From Arthrobacter sp. zg-Y820 (GTDB lineage Bacteria > Actinomycetota > Actinomycetes > Actinomycetales > Micrococcaceae), in the NCBI RefSeq assembly GCF_030142155.1, contig NZ_CP126247.1:2666001-2730000 (forward strand): DNA of 64,000 nucleotides, given 5' to 3'. Position 1 is the stretch's first letter, and each line of letters starts with the position of its first letter. This document shows positions 54,162 through 63,995 of this stretch, piece by piece. A program made the position numbers and the translations under genes. Under the pieces are notes generated by a model, which was not told the origin of the DNA, did no database searches, and saw only the letters and a list, made by a program, of their open reading frames with translations.

Positions 54162-55130
54162 TTAGAAGAGGGCCCGGGCAAGGGCGGAACGTGCCTTGGT
54201 CACCCGGGGGTCCGTGGTGCCCACCACTTCGAACAGGTCCAGCAGGCGCAGCCGGGCCTTTTCCCGGTCGTCGCCGAAGACGCGGGCGATCAGCCGCACC
54301 ACGCGGTTGAAGGCGTCCTCCACGTGGCCGCCGGTAATGTCCAGGTCGGCGACGGCCAGCTGGGCCTCGACGTCGTCGGGGTTCTCCGCCGCGTTGGTGC
54401 GCAGCTTCTCGGCGTCAGCGTCCTTGACCCGTGCCATGAGTTCCACCTGGGCCAGGCCCGCCTTGGCCTCGGCGTCGGCGGGCTGCTCCGCCAGCGCCTT
54501 GCGGTAGGCGGCGGCGGCGCCGTCGTAGTCCCCGGCAACGATCGCGTCGTAGGCTTCCTGGTGCAGCGGAGGCAGCGGAGCTTCTTCCGCCGGCTCCCCG
54601 GCACCGCCCTCGTTCAGGGTTCCGGTGACGCCGTTGGCCGCTGCCACCTGCAGCAGCTCGGCGATCAGGGCGCGGATCTGTTCCTCCGGCACCGCCCGGT
54701 CGAAGAGCGGCACCGGCTGGCCCTTAAGGACCGCTGAGACGGTGGGAACCGCCACGGCCTGGAAGGCCTGGGCGATCTGCGGATACGCCTCCACGTCCAC
54801 CCGCCCCAGCAGCAGCTTGCCGTCCTGTTCCGTGACGACGCTCTGCAGCACCGCACTGACCTGGGCGGATTCGGGGCTGCGCGCCGAGTACAGGTCGATG
54901 ATCACCGGAACCTGCTCGGACAGCTGGACCAGCTGGGGGAAGGTCTGCTCGGACACCTCAACGATGTACGGGCTTGCTGCCGGCTGGCCGGGACCGGGCC
55001 GGCCCGCCCGGTCGGAGCCCGCGGCTGCCGGCGGCGCCGTGGCTTTGGCCTTCAACCCGGAGAGGTCGACGGCGCCCCTCAGGTTCATCGTGGAAGCGGC
55101 CGGTGCGGGACGGTGGTTGGGAGTGCTCAT
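54162..55130 (-). CDS. Thioredoxin-fold/TPR protein (CnoX/YbbN-like)
   Basis: The 322-residue protein has a disordered N-terminus (about 50 residues), a thioredoxin domain (EVSEQTFPQLVQLSEQVPVIIDLYSARSPES, cis-Pro in AVPTVSAVL) and C-terminal TPR-like helices (HQEAYDAIVAGDYDGAAAAYRKALAEQP). The redox CxxC site is replaced by SPES, so it cannot act as a disulfide reductase. CnoX proteins bind unfolded clients and hand them to chaperones; that role is inferred here. Confidence 0.88.
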   Translation of the reverse strand: MSTPNHRPAPAASTMNLRGAVDLSGLKAKATAPPAAAGSDRAGRPGPGQPAASPYIVEVSEQTFPQLVQLSEQVPVIIDLYSARSPESAQVSAVLQSVVTEQDGKLLLGRVDVEAYPQIAQAFQAVAVPTVSAVLKGQPVPLFDRAVPEEQIRALIAELLQVAAANGVTGTLNEGGAGEPAEEAPLPPLHQEAYDAIVAGDYDGAAAAYRKALAEQPADAEAKAGLAQVELMARVKDADAEKLRTNAAENPDDVEAQLAVADLDITGGHVEDAFNRVVRLIARVFGDDREKARLRLLDLFEVVGTTDPRVTKARSALARALF

Positions 55131-55194
55131 GGCTTCACCTTATTACGCAGTCTCGGGTCACCGGCAACCCCGGTTTCCCTGATGGAGGGTGGGG

Positions 55195-57063
55195 CTATTT
55201 CAGGGTGGCGGAGAGCAGCTCCTGGACGGCGCCGATCACTTGGAGCGGTGCCGTGCTGCCTGCCGGCGGAACGTACAGCATGACTCCTTCGCCGTACTTG
55301 ACGTCGATGCCGGCGTCGGTGCTCGTCTCGCCGGTCAGCGTCTGGTAGATGGTGCCTTCCAGGTTGATGGAGTCGCCGGCTTCGCGGGGAACACTCGTAT
55401 AGCTGCTGTCCATATAGCCGAACACGATGGCTCCGCCGTCAGCGGTGCGCAGGGCGCTCGTGTCTTTGGGCACCGGCGTGTGCTTGAAGGTGATCTTGGC
55501 GAACTCGTTGTCCGGGCTGGCCGTGACATCGGTCTGGAACCTGGTCACGGCCTCGGCGAAGGTATTCGGCGAGAAGGTGTCCTTGTTCTTGCCGGCCGGG
55601 TTGGTCAGGGCGTCAGCCAACGCGTCCACCGCAGCCTGCGGGGAAGCGGCAAGGCCCTCGGCGGAATCTGCCGGCGCCGGATCCACACCGGCGTTGCCGG
55701 CCGGACGCGGCGGGAAGCTGGTTCCCGGAAGCATCCGAACGGACGAAACGAGCTTGTAATTCTCACGCGCCGAGTTCTGCACCAGCAGAAGTGCCTGCGG
55801 GACCTCGTTCTCGGGCCCCTGGGTCACCGCCACGATGCTGCGCGGAAACTCGGTTCCGCCCATGATCAGGTCGGTCTTCAGCGGCTCGGCGGAAACCGCC
55901 TCCGGCGCCGCGTGGGTGGGCACCTTGGCTGCCGTGGCATAGCCGGCCTTTCGCAGCGCCGCTGCGGGGCCGCCGGCGCGAGTGGCCAGCAGCGCGGGGT
56001 CCTTGGCGGCATCCGCTTCCTGGACCGTGGTGGCCACGTCGTCAAGGATTCGTTCCAGCTGCGCGTCCAGGACCACGGGCGGCACGGGTTCATCGGCCTC
56101 ATCGGCGGCTTCGGAGGCTTCGGAGGTGGGAGCCGCGGTCAGCGGCAGGGCGGCAAGGGCCGGCGCCGGAACGGCGCCGAAGGCCAGGACGGCGGCGAGG
56201 GCGGTGCCGAAGGCCGCAGCCGGTCCACGGCGGCGCAGGGCGGGCACAACGCTGAACGACGACGAACCGGCCGGGTCAGAGGTGCGGCTCTTTCCGGAAT
56301 CTGCGGCCGGTGCGGGCTGCCCGGACGGGCTGGCGGGCACCGGCTTATCGGCAGGGGCCGCTGGGTCCGCTGCCGGCAGCGAGGTGGTGCTGGCTGTTGC
56401 CGGATGCGCTGCCGCTGCGGTGTCCCGGGCAGGACCTGCGGTGGACGGTCCGCTGCCGCCGGAACCGCGTCCGCTGTTGCCGCGGCCGGCGACGAAGGCC
56501 AGCGCCAGGCCGAGAACGGCGAGGAGCGCGCCTCCCACGATCAGCGGCACGGCAAAGGGTGTTGTGGCATCGTTGGCGTAGGTGACCGATACGTCGGCGG
56601 GCGCCGGAGCGGTGCCGTCCGTGGCCAGCAGGATCTGCCAGTCACCCGATGCCGGAGCTTCCCAGGTGAAGGTCGTTTCGCCGTCGACTTCCTGTTCGGA
56701 GACCCAAAGGTCGGATCCGGCGGGGTTGGGCACGGTCGGCGTGCCTTCGGCGAGCTCGGAGGTCAGGCTCTCGCCGTCGGCACCGACGCGCACGGCGGAG
56801 GCGTCGCCCACCCAGGCGTCCACGTCGTCAGCCCGGCCCACGGCCATCAGGAAGGGGCCATCGCCCGCTACCGTCAGGTCCACGCCCCCGGGGTGTGCGG
56901 TGAGGACATCAGCGCCGATAACAGTCAACGGGGCCTGCTGGTTTTCGGACGGCGCTTCGGCTGTGACAGTGCTGGGCGGAGCCCAGACCGTTCGCTGCCC
57001 GATGCCGAGAAGCATCAGCAGGACTCCGATCACGATCAGCGGAACTGCAATTTTGTTTCGCAC
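55195..57063 (-). CDS. Membrane-anchored protein of unknown function
   Basis: A 622-residue protein starting at GTG 57063. Helix 1 (residues 6-22) anchors it; residues 25-160 look like an extracytoplasmic beta-rich domain (repeated VGRADDVDAWVGDAS and WEAPASGDWQILLATDG segments); a second helix lies near 170-190. A Ser/Gly/Pro/Ala-rich linker (190-270) leads to a third hydrophobic stretch (280-305), then a Glu/Pro-rich spacer and a long C-terminal domain. No family is recognised. It is a single gene divergent from the AI-2E-family gene. Confidence 0.75.
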   Translation of the reverse strand: MRNKIAVPLIVIGVLLMLLGIGQRTVWAPPSTVTAEAPSENQQAPLTVIGADVLTAHPGGVDLTVAGDGPFLMAVGRADDVDAWVGDASAVRVGADGESLTSELAEGTPTVPNPAGSDLWVSEQEVDGETTFTWEAPASGDWQILLATDGTAPAPADVSVTYANDATTPFAVPLIVGGALLAVLGLALAFVAGRGNSGRGSGGSGPSTAGPARDTAAAAHPATASTTSLPAADPAAPADKPVPASPSGQPAPAADSGKSRTSDPAGSSSFSVVPALRRRGPAAAFGTALAAVLAFGAVPAPALAALPLTAAPTSEASEAADEADEPVPPVVLDAQLERILDDVATTVQEADAAKDPALLATRAGGPAAALRKAGYATAAKVPTHAAPEAVSAEPLKTDLIMGGTEFPRSIVAVTQGPENEVPQALLLVQNSARENYKLVSSVRMLPGTSFPPRPAGNAGVDPAPADSAEGLAASPQAAVDALADALTNPAGKNKDTFSPNTFAEAVTRFQTDVTASPDNEFAKITFKHTPVPKDTSALRTADGGAIVFGYMDSSYTSVPREAGDSINLEGTIYQTLTGETSTDAGIDVKYGEGVMLYVPPAGSTAPLQVIGAVQELLSATLK

Positions 57064-57301
57064 AACTTACCTATCTTCAGTCTCGGTGCAATCGCCTCAC
57101 CTGTAGGCAGGCTGAAACGGGACGTGGAGTCTCTTGGCTATCGGGCGGTAATTGGGTTTATAACCCAATGGTAACGAAATCCCCGGAACGGTCACATTCC
57201 GGTGTGTGCGGCGGTCGCCGCTCCGCTATCCGAGCCCCGTGCGGCTGATAATCTGGCGCTTCGTACCCGGGGCGTTCGCTACATACAGGAGACATGCAAA
57301 A

Positions 57302-58606
57302 ATGGGCGAGAACCAGGACCGGCCGGCCGAGGAACCGCGGAAGGATCCGCAGCAGGCAGGGGAACCGGCGCGTACTTTTGACCGCACGCCGCGGCAGGGC
57401 TTCCTGGCAGCGGCTTCCGGCCGGCTGCGGCAGGCTGTTCCGCATGGCGTACCCGGCGCTCGTCCGCGCCCCAGGTTTGAGTTTCCTCCAGAGGTCAACG
57501 CGCCTGCGGAGGCGAGCTCCGGCGAAAGTTCGGCCAGCGGGACGCCCGGCAACGCTGACGACTCGGCCCGCGGCATGACCGCCCCCATTCATTTCGGCTT
57601 CATGTTTTCCGTGGGCGTGGGATTCGCCCTGCTGGTTTTCTTCATTCTGACCAATGTCGGAGAGCTCCTGGTGTGGATCGGTGCCGCGCTCTTTATTGCC
57701 CTGGGACTGGATCCGATTGTGCGCTGGCTGGGCGCCCGCCGCATTCCCCGCCCCGCCGGAATCGCGATCACGCTGCTGATCCTGGCCGGCATCGTGGCCA
57801 GTTTTTTCGCCACTCTGATTCCCACGATTGTCCGGCAGACCTCGGAAATCATCAGCAACGCCCCCGGTTATGTAAACACCTTCCTGGAATCCGATTTCTT
57901 CGTGAACATCGATGAACAATTCCATGTGAGGGAGCGCATCGAAGAGGAAGTCAACAAGTTCTTCACGAACCCCGACGCCCTCGGCGGTGTTTTCGGCGGC
58001 GTTTTGTCGGTCGGCACGGTAATTGCCAACGGGCTCTTCGGCGCGCTGATCATTCTGGTGCTGACCCTCTATTTCCTGTCCTCGCTGCCCTCCATGAAGA
58101 TGTGGGCCTACCGGCTGGCCCCGCGCAGCCGCCGCCGGCGCGTTGAGTCGCTTTCGGAAGAAATCACCAGCAGCGTCGGCAACTACGTGTTCGGACAGGC
58201 AATAGTTGCGGTGCTGGATGCCAGCTATGCCTTCATCGTGATGTCCATCGCGGGCGTGCCGTTCTCCGTGCTGCTGGCCTTCGTGGTGGCGCTGCTGGCT
58301 TTTATTCCGCTGGTTGGTCCCCCGATTGCCCTCATCCTGGTTTCCCTGGTGGCGCTCACCGTCAGCTGGCAGACGGCCGTGGTCTTCGCCCTCTTCTACC
58401 TCGCCTACCTGCAGTTCGAGGCGTACTTCGTCTCCCCGCGCATCATGCAGCGCGCCGTGGCGGTGCCCGGAGCGGTGGCCGTCATTGCGGTTATTGCCGG
58501 CGGCACGCTGCTGGGGGTCCTCGGCGCGCTCATCGCGATCCCGACCGCCGCAGCGGTGCTGCTGCTGCTCAAGGACGTCTTCATCTCCCGCCAGGACCAC
58601 CGCTAA
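57302..58606 (+). CDS. AI-2E transporter-family (PerM) membrane protein
   Basis: The 434-residue protein has a 95-residue hydrophilic N-terminus, then eight helices in the PerM/TqsA pattern: WIGAALFIALGLDPIVRWL, the extracytoplasmic segment FLESDFFVNIDEQFHVRERI, and LLAFIPLVGPPIALILVSLVAL near the end. Members export autoinducer-2 or act as Na+/H+ antiporters; which applies is unknown. ATG 57302 is preceded by AGGAGA; frames upstream to 57206 have no signal. Confidence 0.9.
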   Translation: MGENQDRPAEEPRKDPQQAGEPARTFDRTPRQGFLAAASGRLRQAVPHGVPGARPRPRFEFPPEVNAPAEASSGESSASGTPGNADDSARGMTAPIHFGFMFSVGVGFALLVFFILTNVGELLVWIGAALFIALGLDPIVRWLGARRIPRPAGIAITLLILAGIVASFFATLIPTIVRQTSEIISNAPGYVNTFLESDFFVNIDEQFHVRERIEEEVNKFFTNPDALGGVFGGVLSVGTVIANGLFGALIILVLTLYFLSSLPSMKMWAYRLAPRSRRRRVESLSEEITSSVGNYVFGQAIVAVLDASYAFIVMSIAGVPFSVLLAFVVALLAFIPLVGPPIALILVSLVALTVSWQTAVVFALFYLAYLQFEAYFVSPRIMQRAVAVPGAVAVIAVIAGGTLLGVLGALIAIPTAAAVLLLLKDVFISRQDHR

Positions 58607-58658
58607 CCGGGATGCGTCCCGTGCCGCCGCCGGAGCCGCCCTCAGCCCTGCCGGCCGC

Positions 58659-58702
58659 CAGCGGCGGCCCAGGCGGCCGTCAGCGGCGGCCCAGGCGCCC
58701 GC
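58659..58702. repeat. 22-bp tandem duplication at gene 3' end
   Basis: Two adjacent 22-bp units (from 58659 and 58681) share CAGCGGCGGCCCAGGCG and overlap the 3' end of the small zinc-binding gene on the - strand. Confidence 0.75.
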
Positions 58703-59048
58703 CGCCGGACCTGCGGGTGCGCCAGCAGCGATCGTGCCAGTGCCTGCGGTCCGACACCGCGGTGTCCCGGCCCAGCAGCGAATCCTCCTGCCACACCACC
58801 AGGTGCGGCACGCCGGGCGGAATGATCATGCCGCATCCGGGGCATTTATAGTCCTTGGCCGCGTTCCGTGCCGTGATTTGCCGCACTGACCATTCGCCGT
58901 CGGGCGCGCTCTCGCGGTGCGGGATTCCGGCCCGCGTCCGCTCCAAATCCACCTCGGCCGCGGGGGTTGCCCACTTGCTGCGGGCGCTGCGGCCCAGATT
59001 GGCGTTGGCTGCGCCCGGCGGGCGGCGGGGACGGTTGGAACGGGGCAT
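58680..59048 (-). CDS. Small zinc-binding protein, conserved in actinobacteria
   Basis: A 122-residue protein with a basic N-terminus (RSNRPRRPPG) and a C-terminal metal site: YKCPGCGMIIPPGVPHLVVWQED, then RRHWHDRCW. Two Cys, a His and a His-Cys pair suggest one zinc in an HNH- or ribbon-like fold. From memory, similar proteins in Streptomyces are loosely labelled ATP/GTP-binding without evidence. ATG 59048 is favoured over 59057, though neither has a strong site. It is divergent from nucS and could share its regulation. Confidence 0.75.
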   Translation of the reverse strand: MPRSNRPRRPPGAANANLGRSARSKWATPAAEVDLERTRAGIPHRESAPDGEWSVRQITARNAAKDYKCPGCGMIIPPGVPHLVVWQEDSLLGRDTAVSDRRHWHDRCWRTRRSGGGRLGRR

Positions 59049-59076
59049 ACAAGTCATTTTGCCCGAGCGGAGCCGG

Positions 59077-59082
59077 TAAAGT
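59077..59082 (+). promoter_or_regulatory. -10 element of nucS (leaderless)
   Basis: TAAAGT ends six bases before the GTG start at 59089, so the message probably starts at the start codon. No clear -35 is seen. Confidence 0.45.
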
Positions 59083-59088
59083 GCAACT

Positions 59089-59784
59089 GTGCGTTTAGTT
59101 ATTGCCCGCTGCTCTGTTGACTACATCGGCCGCCTCCGTGCCCATCTTCCGCTCGCCGCCCGTCTGCTGATGGTGAAAGCCGACGGTTCCGTCCTGATCC
59201 ACTCGGACGGCGGCTCCTACAAACCCCTGAACTGGATGAGCCCGCCGGCCACCCTGCGGATCACCGCGCCCGAGGACGACGACGCCGAAACGGGCGTCAT
59301 CGAAACCTGGAACGTCCAGAGCACCAAGACGGATGACAAGCTCGTCATCAGCATCTACGAACGGTTCTCCGAGACCTCCCACGACCTGGGCGTGGACCCC
59401 GGCCTGATCAAGGACGGCGTGGAGGCCGACCTGCAGCGCCTGCTGGCGGAACAGATCACCAAGCTCGGCGACGGCTTCACGCTGATCCGGCGCGAGTACA
59501 TGACGGCGATCGGACCGGTGGACATCCTGGCCCGCGATGCCAAGGGCGCCACGGTGGCCATCGAACTCAAGCGGCGCGGCGACATTGACGGCGTGGAGCA
59601 GCTGACCCGGTACCTTGAACTGCTGAACCGGGATCCGCTGCTGGCTCCCGTCCGCGGCGTTTTCGCTGCGCAGCAGATCAAGCCGCAGGCCCGCGTGCTG
59701 GCCGCTGACCGCGGAATTGACTGCCTGACTTTGGACTACGACGCCATGCGCGGCGTCGACGATTCGGCCTCGCGCCTCTTCTAG
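59089..59784 (+). CDS. nucS: Mismatch endonuclease NucS (EndoMS)
   Basis: The 231-residue nuclease replaces MutS/MutL mismatch repair in actinobacteria by cutting both strands at mismatches. The N-terminal beta domain starts [21 protein letters not shown]; the C-terminal RecB-like nuclease has [22 protein letters not shown], with the Asp and ExK catalytic residues. The end ASRLF resembles the clamp-binding tail of other NucS proteins. It starts at GTG, with a leaderless promoter. The stop region is duplicated (CTTCTAGCCGT twice, 59778-59799). Confidence 0.95.
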   Translation: MRLVIARCSVDYIGRLRAHLPLAARLLMVKADGSVLIHSDGGSYKPLNWMSPPATLRITAPEDDDAETGVIETWNVQSTKTDDKLVISIYERFSETSHDLGVDPGLIKDGVEADLQRLLAEQITKLGDGFTLIRREYMTAIGPVDILARDAKGATVAIELKRRGDIDGVEQLTRYLELLNRDPLLAPVRGVFAAQQIKPQARVLAADRGIDCLTLDYDAMRGVDDSASRLF

Positions 59785-60109
59785 CCGTCTTCTAGCCGTC
59801 GTCCAGCCAGGCCGAATTTCGTCGCCGAAATGCCTAACTGGTGCCTCGCCCAACGGGGCTGGAGCGCTTAGTTCGCAGGCCCGAAAATACTTGGAAGTTT
59901 TTTCGGCAAATTCGTTGACCACTCATTGGCGGTGTGTAATCCTATAACCAGTCTTTGTGTAGGTGTTATTCATGCTCGCAAGACCGTTGCGAGCGTGAAG
60001 CTCCTCAAGGAACTGCTGAATGGCAAGGATCTTGAGCCTTCCCGTTTCAGTAACAATAGGCCTCCGCGGGGTGTGGCGGCCGGAAGTTCCACTTATGAGG
60101 AGAAACAAA
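59785..60109. other. Gap holding the cold shock gene leader
   Basis: No gene is credible in this 325-base stretch. It contains an AT-rich hairpin (CCGAAAA at 59881-59887 with TTTTCGG at 59900-59906), a promoter (59915-59942) and a leader of about 160 bases before the cold shock ATG. Confidence 0.6.
59915..59942 (+). promoter_or_regulatory. Candidate promoter of the cold shock gene
   Basis: TTGACC (59915-59920), a 16-base spacer and TAATCC (59937-59942) lie upstream of a long leader of about 160 bases, as is usual for csp messages. Confidence 0.5.
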
Positions 60110-60313
60110 ATGGCACAGGGTACCGTCAAATGGTTTAACGCTGAAAAGGGCTTCGGCTTCATCACTCCCGACGATTCAGACGGCGACGTCTTTGTTCACT
60201 ACTCTGAAATCCAGACCGGTGGATTCAAGACCCTCGACGAGAACCAGCGTGTTGAGTTCGAAATCGGCCAGGGCGCCAAGGGCCCCCAGGCCACCGGCGT
60301 CACCGCGCTCTAA
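60110..60313 (+). CDS. cspA: Cold shock protein, CspA family
   Basis: A 67-residue single-domain RNA/DNA-binding protein. RNP1 (KGFGFIT) and RNP2 (VFVHYSEI) are intact. It melts RNA secondary structure at low temperature. GAGGAG lies eight bases before ATG 60110. The long leader probably controls its expression; a strong hairpin follows the stop. Confidence 0.97.
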   Translation: MAQGTVKWFNAEKGFGFITPDDSDGDVFVHYSEIQTGGFKTLDENQRVEFEIGQGAKGPQATGVTAL

Positions 60314-60363
60314 GCGCCACTGCGCTTAGCGTCACCACGCTTTTCGGCTCCGGTTCCTCCGGA

Positions 60364-60407
60364 CCAACAACAAAGTCCCCGGCATTCGCCGGGGACTTTG
60401 TTGTTGG
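60364..60407. terminator. Bidirectional terminator between cspA and murA
   Basis: A 20-bp perfect stem (60364-60383 with 60388-60407) with an ATTC loop; the lower stem is AT-rich and gives T-rich ends on both strands. It serves the convergent cspA and murA genes. Confidence 0.85.
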
Positions 60408-60426
60408 GAGAACGTACCTGTGGCCG

Positions 60427-61692
60427 TCAGCTCCGCCGGCGGACGACCTGCGCGCCCAGGCCGCGGAGATTCTCCATGAAATGCTCGTACCCGCGGTCGA
60501 TGTGGTCCACGCCCCGCACCTCGGTGGTCCCCTCGGCAGCGAGCCCGGCGATCACCAGGGCGGCGCCGGCCCGGATGTCGTTGGCCTCCACCGGAGCCCC
60601 GGAGAGTCTCGGGACGCCCTGGATCAGGGCATGGTGCCCGTCCAAGCGGATGCCGGCCCCCAGCCTCGCCAGCTCCGAGGTGAACCCCCAGCGCGCCTCA
60701 AAGACGTTCTCCGTGACCATGCCGGAGCCGCTGGACACAGCGTTCAGGGTGACAACGAACGGCTGCAGATCGGTGGGGAATCCCGGGTAGGGAAGGGTGG
60801 AGACGTTGATCGGCTCCGGGCGCTCCGGACCCTTCACGGTGAAGCTGTCCTCCCCCACCGTGACCGAACAGCCGGCCTGTGTCAGCTTGTCCAGCACCAC
60901 GGCCAGGGCAGAGGCGTCGGCGTTCCGCACCTCTATGCAGCCGCCGGTGACAGCCGCCGCGAATGCCCAGGTGCCGGCAACAATGCGGTCAGGCACCACA
61001 CGGTGAACCACCGGTTCCAGCCGCTCCACGCCTTCGATGACGAGGGTGTTGGTTCCGATCCCGGAGATCCGCGCGCCCATCTCGTTGAGCATCTCGGCGA
61101 TGTCGGTGATCTCCGGTTCGCGCGCCGCGTTGTCGATCACCGTGGTGCCGGCGGCCAAGGTGGCAGCCATCATCAGGTTCTCGGTGGCACCGACGGAGGG
61201 AAAGTCCAAGAGATGCCGGGCGCCGATCAGGCCTTCAGGCACGGAGGCGACAAGGTAGCCGTGGTCAATGGTGATGGTGGCGCCCATCAGCTCCAGTCCG
61301 GCGCGGTGCATGTCCAGACCGCGGGAGCCGATGGCGTCCCCGCCGGGGAGCGCAACTTCGGCCTGCCGGCAGCGGGCCACCAGAGGACCCAGAACGGAGA
61401 TGGAGGCACGCATGGCCCGCACCAAGTCGTAGTCGGCCTGGTGCCCCGGCACTTCGGGGACCTCCACTGAAACGGCGGCCGCTTCGACGTCGTAGTCGAC
61501 GGTGCAGCCCAACCTGCGCAGCAGCTCGGCCATGATCCAGACATCCTGGATGTTGGGAACGTTGGTGATGGTGGAGCGTCCCTGCGCAAGCAGCGTGGCT
61601 GCCATGAGTTTCAGGACGCTATTTTTGGCTCCGGGGACACTGACAGCTCCGTTGAGCGTGGACGGCCCGGTAACAACTATGACGTCTTCCAT
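60427..61692 (-). CDS. murA: UDP-N-acetylglucosamine 1-carboxyvinyltransferase, Asp-type active site
   Basis: The 421-residue enzyme makes the first committed peptidoglycan precursor from UDP-GlcNAc and phosphoenolpyruvate. The N-terminus has VPGAKNSVLKLMAATLL and the active-site loop reads LPGGDAIGSRGLDMH. In most bacteria the residue after LPGG is Cys (the site alkylated by fosfomycin); here it is Asp119 (codon 61336-61338), as in mycobacteria, which makes the enzyme naturally fosfomycin-insensitive. A -10 element lies six bases before the ATG. It follows the DUF2550 gene after 84 bases. Confidence 0.96.
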   Translation of the reverse strand: MEDVIVVTGPSTLNGAVSVPGAKNSVLKLMAATLLAQGRSTITNVPNIQDVWIMAELLRRLGCTVDYDVEAAAVSVEVPEVPGHQADYDLVRAMRASISVLGPLVARCRQAEVALPGGDAIGSRGLDMHRAGLELMGATITIDHGYLVASVPEGLIGARHLLDFPSVGATENLMMAATLAAGTTVIDNAAREPEITDIAEMLNEMGARISGIGTNTLVIEGVERLEPVVHRVVPDRIVAGTWAFAAAVTGGCIEVRNADASALAVVLDKLTQAGCSVTVGEDSFTVKGPERPEPINVSTLPYPGFPTDLQPFVVTLNAVSSGSGMVTENVFEARWGFTSELARLGAGIRLDGHHALIQGVPRLSGAPVEANDIRAGAALVIAGLAAEGTTEVRGVDHIDRGYEHFMENLRGLGAQVVRRRS

Positions 61693-61698
61693 CCCTTA

Positions 61699-61704
61699 AT
61701 ACTA
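61699..61704 (-). promoter_or_regulatory. -10-like element of murA
   Basis: TAGTAT on the - strand ends six bases before the murA ATG and could give a leaderless message. Alternatively AAGGG beside the ATG acts in translation from a message starting in the ATP synthase operon. Confidence 0.35.
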
Positions 61705-61776
61705 AGGTGGGTTCGAATTACCAAGACGCCCAACCAACTGGGAAAGGTCAAAGGCGGCGGACGTTTTGGTCTTGCG

Positions 61777-62205
61777 TCAGCGCCAGGTTCCGATGCCGAT
61801 GACGGGGCCGGCTTCCAGCCACGAGGAGAGGCCCGTGTAGACCTCGTAACTCATGGCGACCAGTACTTCGCGGCCCTCGTATTCAAGGTTCACCACAATG
61901 GCGCCCGGTTGGATGCGGGCACGCTCAGCTTCGGTCGGCTGCCGCCAGCTGCCGATCTCCAGGGAGCTGCGCAGGAAGCGGTGGGGCGGACGCGGGCTGA
62001 GCGAAATAAGGCGCAGCCACTCCAGGTGGGTGTCCGTATAACGACAAACCCCCATCTGCCACCCGCCGGGCGGGAGGCAAATGGAGGCATCGAAAGTACC
62101 GAGGGCGCGCCGCAGCTGGCTGCGGCGCACCCCGAACAGAACCACTGCCAGTACCAGCAGGCAGAGAAGCCCTGCCAGCGCAATGAACACATAAGAGCTG
62201 CTCAT
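61777..62205 (-). CDS. DUF2550-family membrane protein
   Basis: A 142-residue protein with one N-terminal helix (VFIALAGLLCLLVLAVVLFGV, residues 6-26) followed by a basic stretch and a soluble cytoplasmic domain (WQMGVCRYTDTHLEWLRLISLSPRP). The family sits between atpC and murA in many actinobacteria and has no known role. It lies nine bases after atpC and is probably cotranscribed with the ATP synthase genes. Confidence 0.88.
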   Translation of the reverse strand: MSSSYVFIALAGLLCLLVLAVVLFGVRRSQLRRALGTFDASICLPPGGWQMGVCRYTDTHLEWLRLISLSPRPPHRFLRSSLEIGSWRQPTEAERARIQPGAIVVNLEYEGREVLVAMSYEVYTGLSSWLEAGPVIGIGTWR

Positions 62206-62214
62206 TGGGAAGGG

Positions 62215-62508
62215 TCAGCGAGTCCCAGCGTTGGCTGCGTCGTTCATCTGAGCGTTGTCAGCGACAATCACCACGCGGTCGCGGTCGACGGAGAAGAAAC
62301 CACCGTCAACGTTCACCGTAAAGCGCGCGCCGGACACCGGTTCAATGGCCATTTCGCCTTCGGCCAGGATGGCCAGCAGCGGGGTGTGGCCGGGAAGGAT
62401 CCCGACGTCGCCCTCGCTGGTACGTGCCTTGACCATCTTCGCCGCGCCGGACCAGACAAAATGGTCAGCGGCAACAATCTCAACTTCGAGTTCAGCAGTG
62501 TTCGCCAT
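62215..62508 (-). CDS. atpC: ATP synthase F1 epsilon subunit (short form)
   Basis: The 97-residue protein is the beta-sandwich part of epsilon: LEVEIVAADHFVWSG, then GDVGILPGHTPLLAILAEGEM and VDGGFFSVDRDRVVIVAD. The family in E. coli has about 139 residues with a C-terminal helical pair that inhibits the enzyme; only about 10 residues follow the sandwich here, so the helices are missing. It lies five bases after atpD. Confidence 0.95.
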   Translation of the reverse strand: MANTAELEVEIVAADHFVWSGAAKMVKARTSEGDVGILPGHTPLLAILAEGEMAIEPVSGARFTVNVDGGFFSVDRDRVVIVADNAQMNDAANAGTR

Positions 62509-62513
62509 AGGGC

Positions 62514-63995
<1,482 letters not shown>

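Noticed and set aside
59926..60138. Possible 70-residue leader peptide in the cold shock leader
   Set aside because: No ribosome site, overlaps the cspA start in another frame, and overlaps the promoter itself.
61709..61720. GGTTCGAATTA resembling a tRNA T-loop
   Set aside because: No acceptor or anticodon stems can be built around it; it lies in the short gap before murA.
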